From assembly GCA_016934095.1 (NCBI GenBank), contig JAFGTO010000055.1, positions 1 through 5,806 of the forward strand: a stretch of DNA of 5,806 nucleotides, given 5' to 3'. Within the stretch, counting starts at the first letter, position 1, and the number at the start of each line of letters is the position of its first letter. The translations under genes were made by a program, and so were the position numbers. This document shows, piece by piece, positions 1-5,104 of this stretch. Under the pieces are notes generated by a model. That model was given only the letters and a program-made list of their open reading frames with translations, made no database searches and had not been told where the DNA came from. The DNA is from Candidatus Glassiibacteriota bacterium. Lineage in GTDB: Bacteria; Gemmatimonadota; Glassbacteria; GWA2-58-10.

Positions 1-1
1 C

Positions 2-826
2 GAGCCGCTGCTGATCGACACCGGCTACTATCCCTGGTACGGCAGCCCTCACCACGTGCTGTGGACCCGCCAGACCCGCGCACACAACGCTATCCTGGTC
101 AACGGCCGCGGCCAGGGCAACTTCTCCATGGAAGCCAGCGGCAGAATCGAATATTGCAGGACCTCCGGTAAACTCACCCTGGTACGGGGAGAGGCCGGCG
201 CGGCCTACAATGTCCCCCTGAGCGAAAGCACTCTCAGCCAGTGGAGAGAACACCTGGCCGAGCCTGTGCCCTCGATGGAGCCCGCGGTACTGCTGGCCCG
301 CCGCACCCTGGCTTTTACAGGGTCAAAGGAGCGGCCCTGGATGGCGGTGCAGGACTACCTCGAGACAGACGGCCCCGCTTACTTCGATTACCTGCTGCAC
401 GCCCAGGAGGAAATGCAGCTCGACCAGGACCAGGGGACAATCCTGGTGAAAAGCGGGCAGGCCCGCCTGATTGTCCACCTCCTGGCGGATAACGGCCTCT
501 CGTTCAGCCAGAGCTCCGAGTTCATCCCGCCGCCCGGGGACAGGTACGAAAACGCTCCCAGGCAGTGGCACTTCAGCGCCAGGACTGCCGTAGCGCCCGG
601 CCGGGCCAGGTTCCTGGCCCTGTTCATCCCTTACCGGGAGGGTGAGAAACCCCCCGAGGTGGAGGGAATCCAAAGCGGAGAAACGCGCGGCTTCCGGGTC
701 GGTGATGAAACGGTGCTCGCCTGGTGGGGCGAGGGCGAAACCGGCCGCTGCGAGGGTTACGGGGAAGGCAGGCTCTTTCTCGAGCTTAACGAAGACGGCG
801 CCAGGAAAAAACATACCGCCGAGTAG
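2..826 (+). CDS. Heparinase II/III-family protein, C-terminal part (5' end outside window)
   Basis: This is an open frame from the window edge (first full codon at base 2) to a TAG at 824-826, giving 274 residues. The visible start has the family signature: an I-D-T-G-Y-Y segment at residues 5-10, Y-G-S-P-H-H at 13-18, and T-R-A-H-N-A-I at 25-31, followed by V-N-G-R-G-Q at 33-38. The T-x-A-H-N block is characteristic of the C-terminal beta-sandwich of heparinase II/III-like polysaccharide lyases. Further on, V-Q-D-Y-L at about 116-120 and F-D-Y-L-L-H at 128-133 match the 'D-x-L ... LH' strand pattern of that sandwich. In this family an N-terminal helical toroid precedes the sandwich, and the enzyme eliminates uronic-acid linkages of acidic polysaccharides; the toroid is upstream and unseen here. 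The GTG at 56 is internal and not the start, because the conserved motif begins before it. Family assignment is fairly sure; the substrate is unknown. Confidence 0.85.
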   Translation, partial: EPLLIDTGYYPWYGSPHHVLWTRQTRAHNAILVNGRGQGNFSMEASGRIEYCRTSGKLTLVRGEAGAAYNVPLSESTLSQWREHLAEPVPSMEPAVLLARRTLAFTGSKERPWMAVQDYLETDGPAYFDYLLHAQEEMQLDQDQGTILVKSGQARLIVHLLADNGLSFSQSSEFIPPPGDRYENAPRQWHFSARTAVAPGRARFLALFIPYREGEKPPEVEGIQSGETRGFRVGDETVLAWWGEGETGRCEGYGEGRLFLELNEDGARKKHTAE

Positions 827-831
827 CCGCA

Positions 832-869
832 CCGGGGAAATCTCCCGGCGGCCGGATAAGATTTTTTTT
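832..869 (+). terminator. Possible weak terminator: short hairpin with T8 tract
   Basis: CCGGGG at 832-837 can pair with TCCCGG at 843-848 (five Watson-Crick pairs plus one G-T, five-base loop), starting 5 bases after the upstream stop codon. A run of eight T lies at 862-869. About 13 bases separate stem and T-run, which is too far for a canonical intrinsic terminator; a 4-bp CCGG/CCGG alternative at 845-855 is closer but very weak. The position suits transcript termination, but the structure is not convincing by itself. Confidence 0.25.
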
Positions 870-905
870 CGAGGCCGGCACACTACTGTTAAAATGATAC
901 TAAGG

Positions 906-952
906 CGGGGGAAAGGGAAAAACTTTTGCAAAAGTTTTTTCCCTTTCCCCCG
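906..952. repeat. Near-perfect ~47-bp palindrome (hairpin/possible bidirectional terminator or dispersed element)
   Basis: The left arm is C, G5, A3, G3, A5, C, T4 (906-927), with central GC at 928-929. The right arm is A4, G, T6, C3, T3, C5, G (930-952). The only irregularity is six T against five A. As RNA it forms a stem of about 20 bp on either strand. A pyrimidine-rich tail follows, with T6 at 965-970, then an A-rich stretch. Lying about 80 bases past the first gene's stop and well before the next gene, it could terminate transcription from either side. Its layered homopolymer composition also resembles dispersed intergenic palindromes, but copy number cannot be judged from one window. 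Confidence 0.85.
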
Positions 953-1103
953 GACCCCCTCTCCTTTTTTCAAAAACCTTTAACAGGTAAGACATTGGCG
1001 AAAACAAGGCTTCGATGTGTCCGCCGAGCGGTTAAAGGGTAAATATTCCGTTACGTTTTGAGGGAAATTTCAAATCACGAAAGACGATGTCGTAGCTCAT
1101 TCC

Positions 1104-1127
1104 CCCGGTATTACTCTGTTTACCGGG
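1104..1127. promoter_or_regulatory. 7-bp inverted repeat, possible operator or leader hairpin
   Basis: CCCGGTA at 1104-1110 is a perfect inverted repeat of TACCGGG at 1121-1127, with a 10-base spacer. It sits about 115 bases upstream of the large gene's start in an otherwise AT-richer stretch. The dimensions suit either a dimeric regulator's operator or a small hairpin in the leader. The arms are short, so chance is a real alternative. Confidence 0.25.
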
Positions 1128-1181
1128 ATTATTAACGCACTTAACCGGACACTACCGAGGCCGGCAGCAAAGAAAAGCGAG

Positions 1182-1234
1182 CCTGCAAAGCGGCAGGGAA
1201 TTCTTTCCCCTTCTGAAGCGGTCAGAAGAAAGGA
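1182..1234 (+). promoter_or_regulatory. Leader hairpin that covers the Shine-Dalgarno site, with competing upstream hairpins
   Basis: Bases 1210-1216 (CTTCTGA) pair perfectly with 1222-1228 (TCAGAAG) around a five-base loop. After a CCC bulge at 1207-1209, bases 1201-1206 (TTCTTT) pair with 1229-1234, one pair being G-T. The result is about 13 pairs that bury the whole AGAAAGGA Shine-Dalgarno site at 1227-1234. Two smaller alternatives overlap it: GGGAA at 1196-1200 with TTCCC at 1205-1209, and CCTGC at 1182-1186 with GCAGG at 1193-1197. The first alternative uses the bases that form the outer part of the sequestering stem, so the structures are partly exclusive. The base complementarity is directly visible; translational control is inferred. 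Confidence 0.45.
1227..1234 (+). promoter_or_regulatory. Shine-Dalgarno site of the large secreted protein
   Basis: AGAAAGGA ends 7 bases before the ATG at 1242, which is good spacing. This supports ATG 1242 as the start, and the encoded N-terminus is a plausible signal peptide. The site lies inside the 3' arm of a hairpin. Confidence 0.7.
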
Positions 1235-1241
1235 TTGCCAG

Positions 1242-4200
1242 ATGCGTGCAGATGTTTCGATTTCCCGAGACAGTACCACGATTTTGCGGGTAATTCTGCT
1301 GAGCACGGCCCTCGGCTTCCTCTGTTCCGTTCCGGTTTCCAGCAGAGACACGGGCGAGGCCGTGGAGATCCCGGTCTCCAGGTCTCAGTTGACCATCGAC
1401 GGTGTCCTGGGCGAAAGGGACTGGCAGCGGCTGAAACCCCTGGAGCTGGTGCCATCAGTGCCGGGCGTGCCCGAGGAGCTGGGCGGAAACGTGAGGGTCC
1501 TGGTGCGCGGAGGTTATCTCTGCCTGGGTGTTTCCTGTCCCGAACCCGGGGGTAAAGTCCTGGCCAGGTCCCTCGGGTACAACCCTGTCTGGGAAAAAGA
1601 CGCCCACAGCTCTCCGGAAGTCGAGGACAGGCTGGTCTGTGATTTTTCGTTCAAGACCCAGTCAGGTCAGAACTCGCAATTTCGGCTGGAGGTCAATCCC
1701 TGGGGGGCGCTGCGCCTCGAGCGGGACCATCGCCCGGTCCCATCCACGGGCACCCTGGCGGCTGCCGGGATCGGCTCAGAGGGCTGGGCCGTGGAGGCTG
1801 CAATCCCGCTGGCCGAGCTGAACCCGGGCCGAGTTTCCCCGGAATTGCAAGTCTCGGTGGTCCGGGTGCGTTCGAGGCGGGCCCTGGCGCCCGAGTTCCG
1901 CTGGAGCCTGGAAGGACCCGGCGGATTTGCCAATTTCCGGCTACCGCGATTGACAGACATGGAGGCGGAAGCACCGTCTTACCGGCCCCCTTTAACCGGC
2001 AATGCAGACCCCCCGCTGCAGGTCGGCCGCATCCAGGTGGTCCCGGCTCTCGACAGCGGCTGGGATGACCCCGCCTGGGCCGGCATCCCGGTGTTCGAGC
2101 TGCCGAGGAACGAGGCCTTTCCCCGCCGGCCGGATTTCCCGACCGAAGTCAAGTGGGTGCACGACGGCAGGACCCTGGCGGTCTTTTTCCGCTGCACCGA
2201 GGATGAAAGGGTCGACTGCGATGCGGGGGAGCGGGACGGCGAGGTGGGCAGCGACGACCATGTCTGTATTTGCCTGTCGACAACCGGATCATCCCTGATC
2301 GAAATCCTGGTGAACCCGGCCGGAGCTGTCAGGGACTCGAAAGGGTCCGGGCCCCATATGTACGGGGTCAGCCCGGGCGCCTGGGATGAAAACATCGGGA
2401 CGCACTGCGAGATCCGGCGTGATTTCTGGATCGCCAGGATCGACCTGCCCCTGGATGAGCTCGCCGCCGGGCTCGGGGAACTGTCAGTCCCCGGAAGCTG
2501 GCGCATCCTGGTCGGCCGGGTCCGCCGGGCCAGGGCGGGCGGCACGGGCGAGCTGAGCACCCTGCCGGTGGTGGAAAACCCTTACCTGCTCGCGCCCGCC
2601 CGCTACAGGCGGCTGACCCTCACCGCTCTCGACCCGGCCCTGACACTACAGCCGGAATCTCCTTTTCGCAAAGCCCCCACCAGCGGCCCGGCCGGCGAGC
2701 TGCAGGAGCTGGACAGCCACGTGCTTTCGAGGGTACAGCGAAAATATTACGGCCTCTCCGGTATGCAGGATGACTATTTCGAGCGGAGAATAACTTCGCT
2801 GGCCATGGAAGAGCACGACGAGTGGGACAGCGTGAAAACCCTGGAAGACTGGGAGCGGTTCCGCGACCGGAGAATAGAAATACTGAAGTCTTCCCTGGGT
2901 GTATTCCCCGAAGAGGTCCCTCCTCTCCTCTGCAAGATCTCCGGGACTTACCTGGGCGAGGGCTACCAGGTAAAAAACCTCGTCTACCAGAGCCGGCCTG
3001 GCCTGTTTGTGGCAGCCAACCTCTACCTGCCCCTGGAGCCGGCGGATAAAATGCCGGGGATAATCATCATCCCGAGCCACCATTACCCCAAGACCCAGGG
3101 AGAGCTGAAAGACTGCGGCATGGTCTGGGCGCGGGCCGGCTGCGCGGTGCTGATCCCCGACCGGCTCGGCTGCGGCGAGCGTATCGAGACCCTTCCCTGG
3201 TACCGCCAGCCCTACCAATCCGACTACCTGTTCGAGATGCAGCTCAACCTGATCGGGCAGACCAGGCTGGGGTGGGTCGCCTGGGATATTATCAGGTCGG
3301 TGGACCTGCTCTGGGAGATGGACGACATCGACCGGGAGAGAATAATCCTGATCGGCTCAGTGACCTGGGGCGGAGGAAGGCCGGCGGCCCTGGCAGGCCT
3401 TTTCGAGAAGCGGATAGCGGCCCTGATCCCGTTCAATTTCGGCAGGGTCTACTGGGACAGCTACGAGATCCGCAACAGTATCTCCGGCAGGATCACCCCC
3501 TGGTTTATCTGCTGCGCGGGCGCGCCGAGAAAATTTGTCTATGCCCACGAGTTCTCCTGGGAGGGCGACGAGGGCCCGGTCTACCCTTCCGTGTGGGTGC
3601 CGGCCTGGCCGAGGTACCGGAAAATCTACAGCCTTTACGGGACTCCGGACAACCTGGCCGCGGCCCAGGGCAAGGGGATCTTAAGGGTTAGACAGACCGA
3701 GGGCGACTGTTTCAGCCTCGGGGCTGTCCAGCGCGAGCCGCTCTACCCGATCCTCAAGCAATGGTTCGGCATCCCGCTGCCGGCGCAGGCGGACCGGGAG
3801 ATCGAAATCGACTCGGAGCTCAGCTTTGCCCGCAAACGGCCCGATTACGCCGCGCTGAAACTCAAAGAGTCGATGCGCCGCCTGCCGGACTCGGCCCTGC
3901 TCTGTGTAACGCCGGAAATCTCGGCCGGGCTGGACCGCAAGCCCCTGCACCAGATCGCCGCCGGGACCGGGCACGGTATGCTCCGGGCGGCCCGGGACAG
4001 GCGCGCACGGCTCGATGCCGCTTCCCGCCGGCGCAGCCTGGCGGACACCCTGGCCGGGGTGCTCGGCGACATCGAGCCGGACAGGCATCCCCTGGTGAGC
4101 GCCCGCTGGTCCAGGAAGCTGGCTGCGGCCACGGTCGAGGCTTTGACCCTGCAGGACCGGGATGGGATAGTCATCCCGCTGCTGCTGATAAAACCGGACA

Positions 4201-4991
4201 CCGGCCCGGACTCTCCGGCGCCCCTGGTGATCGCCCTGGCGGAAGGGGGCAAGGACCGTTTCCTCAAGGACAGGAGCGCGGAGCTCGCGGAGCTGATCGG
4301 CAGCGGTGCCGCGGTCTGCCTGCCGGACGTGCGCGGGACCGGGGAGAGTGCTTTCGGCCAGTACAACCGGGATGCCGCTATGTCGGTCCGGGCTGCCGAG
4401 CTAGGGGAGACAATACCCGGCTACCGCCTGAAAGACGTGCGCACCGTGCTGGAATACCTCAAGAGCCGCGTTGATATCGACAAGAAGAGGATAGCCCTGT
4501 GGGGCGAGTCGTTTGCACCGGAAAACGCCGGGGAGATCCTGCTGGATGAGCTGGCCGGATGGCCGGTATCCCCGCAGATACAGCATTTCGCCTCCCCCCT
4601 GGGCGCGCACCTGGTTCTGCTGGCCGCCCTCTACCACGATGAGGTAGCGGCCGTGGCCGCCGGGGGCGGCCTGATCGGGTATTCCTCGATCCTCGACCAC
4701 AGTTTTGCCTACGTCCCGCCGGACATCGTTGTCCCGGAGATCTTAAGTGTCGGCGACATAAGCGATATCTGCGCTGTTCTGGCCCCGCGGCCCCTGCTGC
4801 TGGCAAGGCTCGTGGACGGCAGAAACCGCCCGGTGGAGATGCAGCGGCTCTCCAGCGAGATGGCCGCTGTGCGACAGGCCTACCTGGAAGCAGGTTTGTC
4901 CGAAAACCTGACTGTGGGACCAGAAACCGGCGGGCCGGCTGTGGTGCGCTGGCTTACCAGGCAGCTTATTCCGAAGGCTGCCGGTCCCTGA
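1242..4991 (+). CDS. Large secreted protein: two CBM9/DOMON-like domains plus tandem alpha/beta-hydrolase (acetyl-xylan-esterase-like) domains
   Basis: The product has 1249 residues. A signal peptide spans about residues 1-34 (hydrophobic core about 17-32, possible cut after V-S-S at 32-34), so it is exported. A first CBM9-like beta-sandwich at about 41-236 opens with L-T-I-D-G-V-L-G-E-R-D-W (50-61), the usual 'I-D-G-x-x-D-x-x-W' start. A second one at about 258-460 has D-S-G-W-D-D-P-A-W (271-279). Hydrolase 1, about 505-850, has strand M-P-G-I-I-I-I-P (604-611) and P-D-R-L-G-C-G-E-R (639-647), but its elbow reads G-S-V-T-W-G-G-G (705-712), without a serine in the expected place. Hydrolase 2, about 930-1245, has P-D-V-R-G-T-G-E-S (1028-1036), nucleophile elbow G-E-S-F-A with Ser1090, and A-P-R-P-L-L-L followed by candidate acid Asp1192. 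Neither domain has a histidine near its end. Enzymes of this fold often de-esterify plant or algal polysaccharides, which fits the lyase-like neighbours. Real activity is uncertain, and a binding role is possible. Domain calls come from motif recognition only. Confidence 0.8.
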   Translation: MRADVSISRDSTTILRVILLSTALGFLCSVPVSSRDTGEAVEIPVSRSQLTIDGVLGERDWQRLKPLELVPSVPGVPEELGGNVRVLVRGGYLCLGVSCPEPGGKVLARSLGYNPVWEKDAHSSPEVEDRLVCDFSFKTQSGQNSQFRLEVNPWGALRLERDHRPVPSTGTLAAAGIGSEGWAVEAAIPLAELNPGRVSPELQVSVVRVRSRRALAPEFRWSLEGPGGFANFRLPRLTDMEAEAPSYRPPLTGNADPPLQVGRIQVVPALDSGWDDPAWAGIPVFELPRNEAFPRRPDFPTEVKWVHDGRTLAVFFRCTEDERVDCDAGERDGEVGSDDHVCICLSTTGSSLIEILVNPAGAVRDSKGSGPHMYGVSPGAWDENIGTHCEIRRDFWIARIDLPLDELAAGLGELSVPGSWRILVGRVRRARAGGTGELSTLPVVENPYLLAPARYRRLTLTALDPALTLQPESPFRKAPTSGPAGELQELDSHVLSRVQRKYYGLSGMQDDYFERRITSLAMEEHDEWDSVKTLEDWERFRDRRIEILKSSLGVFPEEVPPLLCKISGTYLGEGYQVKNLVYQSRPGLFVAANLYLPLEPADKMPGIIIIPSHHYPKTQGELKDCGMVWARAGCAVLIPDRLGCGERIETLPWYRQPYQSDYLFEMQLNLIGQTRLGWVAWDIIRSVDLLWEMDDIDRERIILIGSVTWGGGRPAALAGLFEKRIAALIPFNFGRVYWDSYEIRNSISGRITPWFICCAGAPRKFVYAHEFSWEGDEGPVYPSVWVPAWPRYRKIYSLYGTPDNLAAAQGKGILRVRQTEGDCFSLGAVQREPLYPILKQWFGIPLPAQADREIEIDSELSFARKRPDYAALKLKESMRRLPDSALLCVTPEISAGLDRKPLHQIAAGTGHGMLRAARDRRARLDAASRRRSLADTLAGVLGDIEPDRHPLVSARWSRKLAAATVEALTLQDRDGIVIPLLLIKPDTGPDSPAPLVIALAEGGKDRFLKDRSAELAELIGSGAAVCLPDVRGTGESAFGQYNRDAAMSVRAAELGETIPGYRLKDVRTVLEYLKSRVDIDKKRIALWGESFAPENAGEILLDELAGWPVSPQIQHFASPLGAHLVLLAALYHDEVAAVAAGGGLIGYSSILDHSFAYVPPDIVVPEILSVGDISDICAVLAPRPLLLARLVDGRNRPVEMQRLSSEMAAVRQAYLEAGLSENLTVGPETGGPAVVRWLTRQLIPKAAGP

Positions 4992-5035
4992 GGCCCGGCA
5001 GCCGGCCAGGCGGAGCTTTCAGGGCCGGGTTTCCT

Positions 5036-5064
5036 CCCGGCAAGAAAACCCTTCTTCCGCCGGG
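5036..5064 (+). promoter_or_regulatory. Intergenic hairpin between the large gene and the downstream lyase gene
   Basis: CCCGGC (5036-5041) pairs with GCCGGG (5059-5064), and the adjoining AAGAA (5042-5046) pairs with TTCTT (5052-5056). The loop is AACCC and a CC bulge lies at 5057-5058, giving 11 pairs in all. No T-run follows, so it does not look like an intrinsic terminator. A competing hairpin pairs GCCGGG at 5024-5029 with the same 5036-5041 arm. In a 113-base spacer this could be an RNA-stability or processing element within a two-gene transcript, or only a product of GC-rich sequence. Confidence 0.4.
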
Positions 5065-5088
5065 TGATTACCAACATCGTTCAAGGAC

Positions 5089-5095
5089 AAAGGAG
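5089..5095 (+). promoter_or_regulatory. Shine-Dalgarno site of the downstream heparinase-like gene
   Basis: AAAGGAG lies 9 bases upstream of the ATG at 5105 and is a strong match to the anti-Shine-Dalgarno sequence. It fixes the start of the last gene. Confidence 0.8.
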
Positions 5096-5104
5096 AGCGA
5101 CCCG

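Larger units (their letters stand above)
827..1241. other. Non-coding region with structured DNA/RNA elements
   Basis: This 415-base gap separates the first lyase gene from the large secreted protein. It has lower GC content than its surroundings, with many A/T runs. Its contents are itemised separately: a weak hairpin with a T8 tract, a long palindrome, a small inverted repeat, and a hairpin over the next ribosome-binding site. I see no convincing protein-coding frame, tRNA or known riboswitch. I looked for sigma-70 type (TTGACA/TATAAT) and Bacteroidetes-type (TTTG/TAnnTTTG) promoters between 970 and 1200 and found only poor partial matches. A promoter for the downstream gene probably lies here but cannot be placed. 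Confidence 0.7.

Noticed and set aside
56..826. GTG at 56 as the true start of the first gene
   Set aside because: The conserved I-D-T-G-Y-Y and Y-G-S-P-H-H motifs lie upstream of it in the same frame, and there is no in-frame stop before it. The gene is truncated by the window edge.
323..973. 216-codon open frame on the - strand, starting next to the palindrome
   Set aside because: It is antisense to the well-supported heparinase-like frame. Its start lies in the low-complexity palindrome tail and its product is composition-biased, with no recognisable domain.
642..983. 113-codon open frame on the + strand overlapping the end of the first gene and the palindrome
   Set aside because: Its first half is a shifted frame of the lyase gene and its second half translates the palindrome into K/G/F/P-rich sequence. 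No protein motif is visible.
827..1241. CRISPR array, tRNA, insertion-sequence ends or a known riboswitch in the intergenic region
   Set aside because: There are no regularly spaced repeats, no tRNA-like cloverleaf with a T-loop motif, no transposase remnant or target duplication, and no aptamer consensus that I recognise.
1299..1345. Lipoprotein signal at Cys28 of the large protein
   Set aside because: The residues before Cys28 (G-F-L) do not fit a lipobox, which needs a small residue at -1. An ordinary signal peptidase I site after about residue 34 fits better.
2700..2760. The large frame might be two genes, CBM part and hydrolase part, joined by sequencing error
   Set aside because: The frame is continuous with no stop, no internal ribosome-binding site with a plausible start and no second signal peptide. 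The linker at about residues 461-500 looks like a normal interdomain segment.
2646..3218. 190-codon antisense frame inside the large gene, plus similar ones at 1979-2560 and 3845-4366
   Set aside because: Long antisense frames are expected in GC-rich genes. These have no recognisable motifs and lie opposite conserved hydrolase or CBM segments.
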